NCBI GenBank assembly: GCA_947568835.1
Contig: OX387609.1
Span: 15,059,708-15,123,707, forward strand
Reading direction: 5' to 3'
Origin: Protonemura montana
Lineage: Eukaryota > Arthropoda > Insecta > Plecoptera > Nemouridae
Length of the DNA: 64,000 nt
Shown: positions 43,425 through 58,400 of the stretch, in pieces
Layout: the number at the start of each line of letters is the position of its first letter
Position numbering within the stretch: the first letter of the stretch is position 1
Position numbers and translations under genes: made by a program
Notes under the pieces: generated by a model
Told to the model about the DNA's origin: nothing
Seen by the model: the letters and a program-made list of their open reading frames with translations, nothing else
Databases searched by the model: none

Positions 43425-46400
43425 GTAGGTTCATTGGCGATTGGTTGGACCATTGACTGTTTGACCATAGAGTTGGATCTGCCCTACAGCCATCCAATTC
43501 CATGTTTTGTCAGTGAAGAAGCAGGGGTAAAATCGAAAGAAATTGGCCTGCTACTGTAAAGTCAAATTATGATCAACAAGCCATTTTTTGGCAGATAATA
43601 CGTTTGTTTATTTCAGTGTTGTAAACAAATCATTGTCATGCCTTGAAAAACGCCAACAGTGTAAATAAGTAACACTGGTCGGACCAGATTTTAGACCATT
43701 TCTTGTGCTAGGCCAAAAGATCTCCCCTGGGAATTTGAGAGGTCATAACTTGCCGGGATATAATTTCAGTCCTAGAAAGGAATATAATAATGCGCTTACC
43801 AAAGCTGCAATACATACACCAGAAGAACCACTCACACCAGGAGCTGGTTTCTCTCTTGACACACAACTGGGCCATTTGGATATTGCTGACCCACACGCCA
43901 CAACTCACCTATAAGCACCAACTGCAACCATGCACTTTGCAACAATACAATCAACCAGCACACAAATTAAATAAATAAAATTTCCATTATACCATCTGAT
44001 TACAGTTGAGAACATACTTGATAGGATCCAGAAAGTAATCAGAAATAATATATCTTCATACAGAGAGAATTTTTTTGTATTCCAATATGAATCCTGGAGT
44101 GAGTTTTGAGGGCGTTCTCTGGAAGCCAAATGTTAATTTGTAATAACTAACCCAAGTAACCCAAGTGTGTAATTTCCTTATTTGAACTAATATTTGCCTG
44201 TCAAGAAATGTTTAGTAATCCATCATTCTTGGCTGCAGTCTCAACCGAATGATCAGGGACCTCCTGTGCCTGAGGAGACAAAGAAGACATCTAAGATCGC
44301 AAACTATTCTGATATTCGAGCTGGTCTAGATGACTGGCGAAAGAATAAAAAAAAAGATTCTGAAGAAGGGGGTCTTAAGGCGAAAGAAAGTGACGAAAAG
44401 TTCCACTTCAAGAAGCGAAACAAAAATCTTTCTGAGAGTTCTGGGCATTCTTCCCATGCTTCGAAAAAGTTCAGCACTCAGAAACCAAGCAGTGCCTCGA
44501 GGGTTCAAGTACAACCGTTGGGAAAAGGTGGCTTCGCTGAGAAGAGGTGTGGTTCAGGCCAATTTCAGAAACGCGAAGACAGATGGCCTCCTGACCAGAA
44601 TAGAGTGGAAGGGCACCATGATGGTGCAGGAGGTTGGAGGGGCAACGCAACTAATGGGAGAGGCCACTGGGATGGTGCTAGAGGTTGCATTACTGGCAGG
44701 GGCTATGCAAGAGGTCATCCTGGGTTTGGGGAACGCCATGGCACTGAGCAAGACAGGGTTAGTGGTTGGAGTCGCGAAGCAAGCAATCCAAGCCGTGGCA
44801 GCTTTCATCAAGGGGACGGAGACAAAGGACCTCGTAAGCCTGGTTTCCATCGTCTCAATCAGTGGGCTGCAATGGACTCCGACGCGGTTGTTAACATCCT
44901 TGCAAACTCGCGCAATGGATTTGTACTGCTGCTGCACTCAGAGTTACAACCTGACATCATGCGGCTGGTGATTGCGCTGTTGGCGAAGGCATGCGCAGCC
45001 GATTTTAAAGTAAGCCCGACCAAGTTCTTTTACTATTAACAACACTATAACCGTCTCAAAAATTGATGCCCAAACGCGGACTCGAACCCCGATCTCCACC
45101 TTTTGCGGGTGTTGCTCTGAACCATTGAGCTATCTGGACACTGGCTTTTTGAGACGATTTTAGTGTATTTGATGCAATTGCAATGTGTAATCTATTGCAC
45201 AATGCAATAGCAGTGTGCAATTTACATAAGATTTCATCCTGACCAAGTTCTTTTAATGCAATGGTCTTTGCTCTTTCCTGTCAATATTTAAACTTTCAAT
45301 AGACACCCAACACTTAGAGAACCATACCCCTCTTATTATAGGCACCTGTGCTTAGGGCAGTTAACCACTAGTAGCATACTTGGCGCCCACAGGACAGCTA
45401 CATCGTCATAAGCTTTGCTCCTTCCTGAAGCGATAACACTAACTAAACTTATCTTCTATACTCTCACTAGATTATAGCACCAGGCTGTGACGTTGGCACT
45501 ACCAGGAAATTCTATTTGACTAACAAGTTTGTTTCACAGATTTGCCCTTTTAAGTTTAAAAGACGTTCTAAACACGGAAGTGACTTAAAGTTTAAGAGTT
45601 TAGATAATGATCAAATCTTTCTCTATTAAAATATGAAAACTTTCTGCAGTAAAATCGGTCGCTATCTTTTCAGGAAAACAAAACGGCTGTCCTGGCAGCG
45701 GCGTGCGACGTTCGTTTCCAAAGTGCTCTGGCGGTGCACTTGAGCAGCGTGCACACGGACGAAGACTCGCGGAGACGCGGCACTTGTGCGGACACGTTTG
45801 CGCAGCTGCTGCTCTTCTGCGAGACCGCATTCGCGCTTCTGCCAGTCACGGCTGCCGAGCGGCTCGGCGCTACGCTCACATTTCTCAGAGTTGCCATGGA
45901 CAACGTCAAGAGTTTTCACGGCCTCGCGTTGCCTGCGGAAATGGGCTCGAGGCTACAGCTCGTGCAAGAGCAAATCAAGGTAGGCGTTGTTTGGGAACTG
46001 CGGCCCTTTTGGCGGCCGGGAGAAATAACCAACGGGTTGACGTGCCTCAAAACCCAAATAATACAAAAGATTTTATGTCTGTGGTTTGATGGATGGTGTG
46101 AAATGCACAAAAATATATATGTATAGGTATATATATTTTTTAAAGAAATAAGTAATAATAGTGGTAGTATTACTAGTAAATCATAGGAATAGTTCAGTTA
46201 TCATTGTGATAATAATAGTAGTAACAGTAGTAGTAGTAGTAATAGTTTAAAATATAATATAATTATTCTAGCCAATAGGAAACAGGAATCAGCAGAGGAT
46301 AGTCTGTTTTGTGAGCTAGGAGGGTTACAAATGGTGTGTTGGACACGAGGGGTCCAGTCAAGAGTCGGGGGCGATGTGGTGGTCGACTCTGATTAGGGGT

Positions 46401-49400
46401 GAGGCGAGAGGTGGTCCATGTCCTGAGCAGATATGGATGTGGAATGTTTCACAGGGTTGTATAGCTAGTTTGTTGTTGAGGCTATGAAAAAGACCACTAA
46501 TCAATCGAGCATATTTTGGAATTCGAAAATAAACTCATTTCTCACCCTAATCAATCATGAAGCAAGAATATTTAGATGAAATCTGCTTTAAATTGCAAAC
46601 GCTTGCAATGCGCAGGGTATTTTGTTATAATGAACACTATAACCGTCTCAAAAATTGATGTACTCGTTTGGTCGTTTGGACATCAATTTTTGAGACGGTT
46701 TTAGTGTTCATAATAATAAAATTAAGCAAGAATTTTCATCCAGTATTTAGCAGGGTAATGTATACATTTGCCAACAGAACATGGTTCTGTAAGTGAAGAA
46801 ATGAGATAAATGTAATGCTTTCCATGGGAGATGTGGGACCATTATTAAAACTTGTTTTCGATTTATTTACAATCCAGAACAAACTGTCATGACTCATGAG
46901 ACATGGCGTTGCCAACGAAACCACTCCAATAGAGCAGCTGCTCAGACTCCAAGTATTGTTTGGTTGGCAGGAGCAACAAGCACGGCGGGCCAATTTGGCT
47001 AAGCGGGAAACGGGTCTGAGCGAGCTGCTGCGGGTGCTGCCACCGCCAGATGACTACCGGCAGCTTCCCATTTTCCCGACGGCAAAGGAGGTGACCACTC
47101 GCCAGCGTCCGTTCCTCAGGCCGAACATTGTCGACGGTGCATACCAGTCTGCTGAACACTACCTCGATGTACAGGTAACGGCAAAATTAATATTTTAATA
47201 GGAATCTGATTTTTTTTTAAATTTCACACAGTCCTGAGTTGACATAGTCTTACAGGGTAATATAAATAGCCCATTCATTTCCAGGAAAGGTGGATTGCTA
47301 GGTAGTTTTGTTCCGTACTCAATTCAGATCTGCATTAAGCCCTTGCCATCTCACTAGAAATGTATTGAATCCATCGAAGTCATTAAACTATTTTGCTGCA
47401 ATTTACTATTTAGTGAATGAGTACATCATTGACATTTAATTGTTTTTGTTCCAAACTTTGGCAAAAAAAAAAAATATTATAATATCAATTATAAAAGGTT
47501 GAATGATCAAAAAATTTGATAGTATGCCACGGAGAATGCCAAAGATCCTCAAAATGTTTTTATAGCCCTGATTTATCTATGAAAGAAATGGTTTTAAAAC
47601 TGCAACTTATATAGATGGAATCATGTGTCGTTGAAAATAACCCGCCCACTTACGAGAAAACTCTGTCCACTAAGTTCCGCTTGCTACGTGAGGATTTCGT
47701 ACAACCCCTGCGCGAAGGCATCTGCGCCGTGGTCGCGGGGAATGACCAGCGCAGCGGCAGCGTCCGAGAGTACCACGGTGTGACAATTCTTCGAAAGCTA
47801 CTGACCAGCGACCGCATTGGTTTGGTGGTGCAGGTCAGTACTTTACTTTCCCTTCTCTTCTCTTATTCGTTTTTTATTTTAGAACTGTTTTGCATGTTGG
47901 AAACACCGGTTCTCATGAGATCACCAAAGTTGAGCAACACTGCGCTGAGTCAGGTATTAATAATAATAATAATAATAATAAGTTTATTGTCGAGATCAAC
48001 ATAAAATGTTACAGGACAGTCAGAGTTTATGATACATTTACAATACAATACATACAATTTTCACAGATGATGACAGTATTCCGACACAGAGTAAAAGCAT
48101 TTCTCAATTAAAAATTGTTTTAAGCTATTTGCAAATTTCTGTCTTCCTTTAATGTTTTTAATTTTTGCCGGTAGCGCATTATATAGTTTCGCCCCCGCAT
48201 ACACTGGATCCTGTTTCGTCAATTTTAAGATCGGCCTCGATGTTTTTATATAACCTTTGTCTCTAGTTGAATAGTTATGTGTTAGGTTATTATCCTCATT
48301 AAGATCATTTACAGTATACAGAATTGTGTCATATATATATATGGATATATATGGATGGGTGACCATCATACACATGACCAGTTCTGTTCAGGAGAGAGAT
48401 GTTGAGATGAAAGTTAGTACAGCCACTTCACTCGCCTTGCTTATCAACCTCTCGACAGCATGGATTTGTGGAGGAATCCTGTTGTTCGCGTTGTACCGGT
48501 CTTTTGAGGGATATTTAGCCTGTGGTCCCCTTGGTGCTCTGTAACAGGATACGAGCCGCCACTAGTTTTTCCCTCCTTCCTTCTAGGGTGGGTCTGGGGT
48601 CTGAAGCACCATCATCCTCGTCCACGCATTCACAGACACATGCTTCGTTATGCATCACTAACCATTCAAGTCTCTTCCTTCCATATCCCTCCCATATCCC
48701 TCCCATATCCCTCCCATATCCCTCCCATATCCCTCCCATATCCCTCCCATATCCCTCCCATATCCCTCCCATATCCCTCCCATATCCCTCCCATATCCCT
48801 CCCATCCCTACCTTACAAGGACCTACCAAACTATCCCAACACAATCCTCTCACTGATGTTATTAGACGTGTAGTTCATGCCTCATTGACATAGCAGTTTA
48901 TCCTTTCATCTACCTCTCCCTCCTTTATAGTTACCAAACATACTACTCCCACAAACTAGGTTACCAAACATTTTCTTATGACTGATGATCTCATATGATC
49001 TCTTATGTGCATATCAGTTAAATAAATAATGATTTGTGCCTGTAAACTTTGCAGTTTGCCCCATTACCTCGGGTGAAGTGGGAACAGTCAAAGCGGCTTA
49101 TGTTTGGGTCGCTCCTGTGCTTCTCTCGGGACGGGTTTGCCAGTGTGCTGTTTGCTACGGTGATGGACCGCAATGTGGATGAGTTGAAGCAAGGACGGGT
49201 AGGGATAGAGTTGGCAAAGCCCACTGACGAAAACCTCTTTGGTCAACAATACCTGATGCTGGAGTCTGAAGTGTATTTTGCTCCCTATCACCACGTTCTT
49301 CAGGCAAGTGAATTGTAACTGAGATAAAAGGTTTTATTAGGTTACTTTAGGTTTAGTCAATTTATACTTAATTATTGCTGGTTAGATTTTTTATACTGGT

Positions 49401-52400
49401 TACATAATTCAAAGTTGTTAAATTTGGTCCTAGCCAGTATGAAATTTTATTATCACCCATTGCTTTTATAGAATGAATAGGGAAATTTTTGTCTTGGTAC
49501 ACTTTGATGTTTATCATAGAGATATGTATTTTTGCTAGGGATGTCTTTAGGGAGTGATTTTTGGAGCCGGGTACCCCAGTGAGCTAACCTGTTATTTACA
49601 AAGTTCTTAAAGATTGCTCGGAGGGTCCATAATTTGTTTAAAACGTGTATTTCTAAATATTTGGTCATTGCCGTGCGTTATTTGACGGCTACTTCATGGC
49701 ACTTTAGCGACATCTTTTATTATATAGTGAAATAATTCCAAAAAAGCAATGTTTTTCTCTTTTTGGTTCAAATGTAAAATTGGGTGTCAATCAGTTCTTC
49801 ACCAGCTCTTTGCGACAGCCAATGCAAAGAACCAGCAGTCGACGAGGTGTTTGAGATCTCGACTCGGAACAAGGGTTAGGGACACTCGGGTCATGAAGGG
49901 GACGGTACGCCGCGATTCAAACGAGCGCGGAGACTTACATTCGAGTAAATTTCCCAACAAACAATACCACGATTCTAAAATTGGACCTGAGTATCTAATA
50001 ACCCGGGAATCTGAGTACCTGAAGGCATCCGTGACAACCATATTCTATGGATCGCTATCTTCCGATATATAATTTCCTGCAACGTCTTCGTTCAGCTTAT
50101 AACCTTTCTTGGCCCTCTGATCATTGCCAGTCTAATTTATAGTTGTAATGGAGGAAATATGTCAATTATGATTAAAAACTAACCTATCTTGGGTAATAAT
50201 CGATATTTTTTTGCAGGCATTACAAAAGATGCCATCTGATAAATTCCCGATGAGCAACTACATAGTTGACGTCACCCCGCAAACCAATCCTCCGATCTAC
50301 TTGCGTGACAATCCCAACTTCCAGTACCGCATCAGAGATGGCGATAAAGATCACGCGGTGTTCCCGCTAAACGACGCCAGCTGGCCGGCGGAGATGACCC
50401 TCAATGAGTCACAGCGTGAGGCGTTCAAAGCTGCGTTGACCCGAGAGTTTGTGGTCATCCAGGGGCCACCGGGCACCGGGAAAACCCATCTGGGCCTGAT
50501 GATTGCAAAGACCCTCATCACCAACGTGACGCGTTTACTTCAAGGCTACACTCCCACGCTAGATCCTGACACTGCTTCTAGCTCACAACCTGACTCTGCT
50601 TCTCACTCTGAACCTGAAGAGGAAGAAGAGTTGGCAGTGGCTATTGCAGATAAGGACCCAGTCGAGAGCCGTCACAGCAGAATTATCAACGAAAGATCGT
50701 CTGCATCACACCTTCCTTCACGTAGGCAAAAAATTTACTCTGGTTTCAATTTAACATTTTGGCTAAACTTATATTCTGTGTATATTCTCAATTTGACTCG
50801 ACATTTGGTAAAGAAAATTGCTTAACCTGTTAATCTGTAATTGACAAGTTATCGATTGACATTAGCAGATAGGTTCTGTTGTTGAGTGTGCAGGTTCTAG
50901 GTAGAGAAACAACGTCAATGTTACAGTCTCTGCGTGAAAGATGACTACCTTACCGACAAAAATGCAGAGTACCGGAACGTCACATTAAGTGGAGCCACTG
51001 TCCTATGAAATTTAATTTCGATATTTCTCGTAGGTTAATCGCTTTTTAATATCGTTAAGTGTATATCAATCGTTGAGGTAAACATTGATGGAGATTTTTT
51101 GAGCATGAAAAGTCTCAAAGGCGAGTTAACCTACGAGAAATATCGAAATTAAAATTGGTACGACAGTGGCTCCACTTAACGTGATGTTCCGGTACTCTGC
51201 ATTTTTGTCGGTAAGGCAGTCATTTGGCGGCCATCTTTCACGCAGAGACTGTAACATTGCCGTTGAAACTCTACCTAGAACCTACACTCAACGATTCTGT
51301 TTGAGGCTGGTCTTTTCCAAACCAGTTTTGTCTGCAGGCTTGGAAAAAGATCAATCGCCTATTCTTGTGGTATGCTACACCAACCATGCCCTGGATCAGT
51401 TTTTGGAAGGGCTGCTGGAAACTACCACCAACATTATTCGAGTCGGAGGGCGGTCAAAAAGCGAGCAAATGAAGCCGTTAAATCTGAAAGAGCGTCAGTT
51501 TGCTAACAGGTAAGCAGTACATGTAGTTAATTACACAGAAAATAACAATGTTTTGGTATTAACGTAGAATTTACTAGGCTCGAAGGTAGAGGGGAAATAT
51601 TTTTCTAGATACGGTACAGGAATGTGCAGTTTTTTTTTCTCTTTTTTTGAACCTAGAGCTATCAACTATCAATAAAGCTTGATGGGCACTATGAACAGCC
51701 AGCATCGATGTCTGACTGGACTTGATTTTACATTGGCTCGTGATTTTTTAAATTAAATTCTTTGCTTTCATTTTTTTCAATCAAAAAAATTTGCAATCAA
51801 AGCAAATTCCATATTTTTTTACACACTAAAAAACCCAAAAATTCAAATTACGATTTTCCAATAATGTTGAAATTCATTAGTATTTATTTTGTTTTCTAGC
51901 TAGAAATCAAATTCTTGTGATGAAAATGAAACGTCGTTTGTATTTTCAAAATATCTCGTTGCATTTCGACAGCGATTACATCTGTCAATGTAAAATGTTT
52001 GATGTCATTTGGAATCAATGCACTTACCAAGTTGACGGATGGGCTAGAAAACACTACCGACAAAATCTTCACTGACGTTCTAGATATTTTCCTTGCCACA
52101 AAATTTTCGTTTATAGAAATATCACTTGTAATTTTGTCACAATTATTTATAGATTTGGAATTTTGAGACTTTGACGTGTCACCCCAAAAGACCATCGCAC
52201 TGCCTCATTAACTTCATTTTGATTCCACAAGACAATAGTTTAAAAACAGCCCATATGCTTGCACAGCAGTCTGCAGTAACCATTCTCTTATCTACAGACC
52301 TTAACAGAATCAAGGCATTGTTTTCATAGGTCGATGGTTGATTTCCGAGGGGAACACATTTGGCTCGGAAAAAACATCCACGCCCAGATGTCGGAGCTGA

Positions 52401-55400
52401 TGGCGAGCATGAGAGTCTTACTCAATGATTTCCGAGATCTGGATAACCACAGAGGTGTCTTATCAGTGCATTGTATCGGGCAAGTCTACAAGCACGAAAA
52501 CCTGGAGGCATTCTGTGATGGAGATGGGTCGCTAGGTCAGTGCAATAAGTTGACTTTAACTTGATGCCTGTCTTCTGTATTTGCCAGCAACGTTGCCAGA
52601 CGAACATTAGAATGATTCAAGTGAATAGAATACTTCATTGATAATAATGCTAATAATTGAAATATAATAGGGAAATCTCTTTAAATTTGAAATTTTTTTG
52701 AATTTTTTTTTGTGAGAAAACGATGAACACGTATAGTTTTATTTTCTTCTAAATCCAATTTTTAATAAAATATCTCTGTTTAAAATGTTTGCGTTTCAAT
52801 CTAGTACAAAAACGAGGGTCGCCATTTTTTATGACATGAAGTGAAATCTGACGTCAGTATGACGTCAAGAAACAGAAGCGAACGCAAAGGATACAACAAA
52901 ATGACGTCAGAACTACCTGTAGTTAATCACAGCCCGTTTTCATCCTGCCACGAGAATTCATATTTTAGCCATTCTTAAAACAAATAGAAATAGAAAAGTT
53001 ATGATCGGATTATAAAAAGAAAAAATACGTCAGGTTTTATTTTAAACGCGTATTTAAACACAATGATAATAATTAAATAATAATTTAAATGAGATTTCCC
53101 TATTGAATCAACAGAATTCTATTACGAGGCTGCTGACATTTCCTCAAATCTCAGTTTCAATGCTAGACAAAAGCTGCTGCTCTTTCAAGGATGTAACTTT
53201 ACGTATTCATATTAATTCCAGCGGCTGCTAGGACTAGCTACGTTATTTATTTTCTTGCTCGCAGATGACGGGATTTTTCTGCATTGGACTGAGCTGGGAG
53301 AGAACATGGACGGATTGCCTGACATCCAAGAACCTGCTAACCATCAGAATGACAACCAAGACTATGATGAGATCGATCCCGAAGTGAAAGCTGACATTTG
53401 GGATCGGGATGATGAGAGAAGGGAACTCGAGGATGAGTTTCATCTTGACCGAAACGTGGTTGTCAATGTGGGTGTTAGATATGCAGTCGACCAAACGCGT
53501 ATTCAGGCTGAGCTGGCTGACCTACGCGAGTTCATCGATGAGGGAAAAGAAAGGTTTGAAATCAATTCTAGCGGACAATAAAAAGTGACAATTAACTTCG
53601 TTGAATGTTATCGAGTGATGAGTTAGTGGAAATTAGTAAAATAATGCACAACTTGGCCATTGAGAATTCATAAGTGTGTTGCGGCTTTCGTGAGTGGAAA
53701 ATAATCTGATATTGTGTCCCATCTCAATTTAGATATAAAACGCAGATGATAGAGGCCAAGTGTAGGCACCGTGAACTGTGCCGGAGCTCTTGCTTCTATT
53801 CTCGCTGGCTCAGGATCCCACAGCCAGCAGAGTTGCAAAACATCGAGCAGCTGCTAGCAAAAGATGGTAATTATCAAACCCTAAACTGTTACTTGTCGTA
53901 GGTTTCAATTGGTTTCAATTGGTTTCATATTCTCAAGTCATTGCTCAAAACACTTGTAATCTCCAAATTTAACACATTAATATCGAAGTCCACTAAAAAA
54001 AAAATTTGCTCAGCCTTCAGTTGCTCTTGGTCAGTTCAGTTCTTGGTTCTAAATGGTTCTACTCCATGTAGAGGTGGAGATCTGGGTTCGAGTCCCCGAC
54101 CATCGCTGACAGTGATGAACGCTACCCGCTGAGATGTCAACATTCTCGGGAATTCTAGAAATGTCCCAACAAGTGCGCTTCGCGATGCCAATTTTCTTCT
54201 CCAGTTCCTTCCCCTTCTTCGCTTCACCACAACAAATATCCAGGATTTACTTATGATTATTTGCTTGCTTACAACTTATTTCACTAAATGTAAATCGTCA
54301 TTTCTATTTTTATCAAATAACTACTGTTATACTACTGTTATACTACTGTTGCTTCATAGGTTTGTGCAAATACCCTCTACCTGTCAATAACTGCAATTAT
54401 ATATACTATCTAAAATGTGAGAATTGTTAATTTCAGTTTGTCTGTGGGAGCTGAATGTAGCACAGCGTCGCGCTTGCTATGAGCATTGGGTGCGATTGGT
54501 GCGGATTGCGATGCACAGACAGCTGCTGAACCTGGAGGCTGACTTTCGGTACGAGGCTCGGCGTTACGAGGAAACCAAACAGATGGAGAATCTGAAACTA
54601 CTGCGCAATGTCGACGTTGTTGGCATGACCACCACAATGGCAGCCAAGCTCCAGCCGCTGCTGCAGGCACTGCGACCACGCATTGGTAGGCTTTCCTTAC
54701 ACTGGCGGAGCATGAATCGCTCACGTTTTTCCAGAACCTTCTTTCTACCTTACAGAGGTCTTGTTTTTTATTATATTATTAATAACACTATAACCGTCTC
54801 AAAAACCGATGCCCAAACGCGGACTCGAACCCCGATCTCCACCTTTCGTGGGTGTTGCTCTGAACCATTGAGCTATCTGGACACCGGCCTTTTGAGACGA
54901 TTTTAGTGTATTTGATGAGAATGACAGATCTCCAAGGAGTAGAACCAAGAGGCTGTGAATACTCACAGTCACTCTGATTCTAGTGACGCTATATCACGTC
55001 ACAACCTGTCAAACTCGAATAACTCCAATTTGACGTTGGATTCGTTGCTGTATTAGGATGAAATCTGATTTAAATTGCTTATTTGGTTATTTGGTGAAAT
55101 ATTGGATTATTTTTCTTAATTCAAATTTGAACCATTTTAATATTCAACCCATTGCATTTTCTAGTCCAGCCTGATTGAAAATGAGTAACATTGAGTATTT
55201 GTTTCTGGGGGATGCAAAATGTCTTGGCTTTATGAGTGAGATTTCTTTGCAGTGATTGTGGAGGAAGCTGCAGAAGTAACTGAGGCTCACATTGTGGTGG
55301 CTCTTACCCATCACTGCCAGCACCTCATTCTTATTGGTGAGTTCAATGCCTCGAAATGAAGTATGAATTATTAGTTTTGTTAATTTGTATGTCCTAATCA

Positions 55401-58400
55401 AACGGTTTTTAATTCTGCATCGCAGTACTACAATGACGTTTTTATTAAACTGTCTTTACCTAAAACGACTACTCTACGGACTAAAATGGAAGGTGCTACT
55501 CGGTGCATTCGCCGTTGTTTCGAGTGTTGAGAGATTTAATTTCGTTATTTCTCGTAGATTACTTTCATTTGAGACTGATTTACGCTCAATTAATTTGATT
55601 AATGCTTCCCTCTAAATTAATATACATGTATTGATATTCTGAGTGGTAATAATTAGTGGTTGAAGTTTGTTAAAAAGAACGGCTGTATAAGCAGCATCCT
55701 GTGGCACCGACTGTAATCACGTTTTCCCAGCTTTATTGCTCAGCAGAAAGTTAATAATAACGCTGGTCTTTTTAGTTTACCTATAAATTCAATGGCATCG
55801 CATCTAAACTTTGAGAGAGACTTTGCTTGGCATGCTACTTGCAAGTAAGCTTGAAAATCTATGTCCTTATTCTTTATCGAATAATTTTCAAACCTAAGTA
55901 TAAATCTGAAATTTGGCACTGTCAGTGCCGGCACCAAAGCCATCAATTGGTTTCGATAAAAGTGAACGCAGCAAAGCTGAAAGTTTCAAGTCTAATTCTT
56001 ACCAAGAAGCAAGTGGTGATAACTAGATTGTTGTTTAATATCTTGTTGTGTATAAGCATTTGGAATCAAAATCTAGTGAGATAACCTTTATGATGGTTTT
56101 TAGACTTATGTCTACTTGATTTATCCTTGGCACTAGTTTTAAGAGAAACTATGTGAAATGGCATGAACTGGCAATGAAGAAGTAACTAGTATATGTTACG
56201 AAATGTCGGGAAATTTAGTAGCCCTTTACTTAGCATTCAAAACCCAGTTGAAATAGTTTTTCTTAGTGAGATAATTCTTGTGCTATCACCTTTTGCTCCA
56301 ATGGTGTTATCTTTTTATTCATGAAGAACACTTGTTTTTCACCCAGGGGACCATCAGCAGCTGCGTCCCAACACGGCCACCTTCAGACTTGCACGAGACT
56401 TCCACCTGGATGTGTCACTATTTGAACGCATGCTGCGCAATGGTCTGCACTGCTCGCTCCTCAACGTGCAGCATCGGATGCGGCCTGAGATCGCACAGCT
56501 GATCGCACCTGCAATCTACCCGAACCTACACAACCACGAGTCAGTTGCATGTCTGGAACCAATGCGTGGCATCACAAGAAGCATGCTCTTCTTCACACAT
56601 GCTAATCTAGAGGAACAGGTGGGTGTGACCATGGTTTTTGGGAGAACTTAGAATTTCTAGTTCTGGGTTTGATATAGTTTTTTGGTTTTGCTGAAAATAC
56701 GGGTCGCGTTTTCTGAAGCAGACACTCGAAATTGATTCAATACAAAATTGGAGTTACCGGAGATTGACAGGTTGTGATGTGGTATAGAGTCACTATAGAA
56801 TCAGAGTGACTGTGAGTATTCACAACCTCTTGGTTCTACTCCTTGGAGATCTGTCATTTTCATCAAATACACTAAATCCTCGCAAATATTGTGGATGAAG
56901 GATCGGAAATATTTGCAATTTTGAATTGAAACTGTACTTGAAAATCAAAGGATAGAAATGAAGCGACAAGGACTGACAAGAGCGTAAAAACCAGGATACA
57001 AATGGGATACCCTCTGATTGTTGGTCCCAGCCAAGAGTACAAAAGTGGAAGCTCCTTTGTTTAGATACACTTTCATCCACTGCCATCAAATAGCCCTTTT
57101 TTGTTGCCAAAATGTTGCTTATTGTGCACCCAAATAGCTACAAGATAATGGAAATGACACAAGTGAGACAATAGTGTTTTTATGCATCTTAATGTTCACT
57201 TGACCAAAATGTTACAAAGGTAGTATAAATAGATTTTGGAATGGACAGCTGGTTTGAAAGTAAGCCTGGCGAATTGTTGGCAATTATGCTGTGGTGTATT
57301 AGTTGTTTCCGAGATTGTAAAGCAACGACCAACGCACTGAATTCTCGAGGCAAGTCAGTTGGTGTAAAATTAGAGCTGATATCGTTGCAGGTCGGAGAAA
57401 CGAGCAGCAAACGCAACATGTTTGAGGGCGACATCGTGCTTGCTTTATGCCGCTACATTCTGCAACAAGGATACACCGGAGACCAAGTCACCATTCTCAC
57501 AACGTACTCGGGCCAGATGTTTTACATGAAAGAGGTAATTGCTTGTTTTCAATGTTTTTTTCCCAGGCCGATTTCAATTAAATGCAAGTTGTTGGGATAT
57601 AAGTTGATTGAAAAATGTTATGAAGTGGCGCCCCAGTTTGTAAATCAAAGAGGAGCTACCACACAGGTAATTAATACGTTTAGAAAAGTTATGCATTTAT
57701 TACTGGGATCAAATAACCCCATACATAATAATGTTATTAAATTGCTTTTAGCTAAAACTGAATGAAAGGCACTGGTAGACGGAACGGGCGTGGTACGGAC
57801 CCTTTTTGAGGGGCCATTGCACAATTAAAAAAATTCCACTTACATACAAAGACCGTCAAACTCCACTGCTGAAGCAAGTTCCAAGAGTCGGGTGGTTTTA
57901 TTTGTGGGAGAAGTCTGGACTAAAAAAAAAGTGGAACCTTAGGTGCATAGCCCCCAAGCAATTTTGAATTTAAGTCGTGGTTTTGGACCTAATTAAAGCT
58001 TTTCTAGCAAATATTTTACACTCGGTGAACTATACTTGGCTATAACTCAGGCCCATAAATGTATGTTACAAACCAGATCAGGATTTAGCTAAGATATCCT
58101 TGCCAGAAAATGTTAGGAACTCCTTCTCGGCTATGTAAGTCTGCAGTTAGTTGTTTGGGCCCACATTTGGTTCAATCTGTAAGTTTGTTTCATGTTACTA
58201 AAGAAGTGTTCATTTAAGTACAGTTTTGATCAGAATTGTGTTTCACAATAATTTATGACTGGGGCTAGCTGTTGCAAACATTTAGGCAAAGCCGTGGTAT
58301 GGGATTCCATACCTGTCAAGTGATAGACGGGTCAAGTAATAGACGGGTCAAGTAATAGACGGGTCAAGTAACAGACAGGTCAAGTAATTTTGCTTCTACT

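Noticed and set aside
49453-50072. ORFs in ZNFX1 intron 6 on both strands (71-107 codons)
   Set aside because: No recognised domain. They could be decayed LINE sequence, but the similarity is too weak to call.
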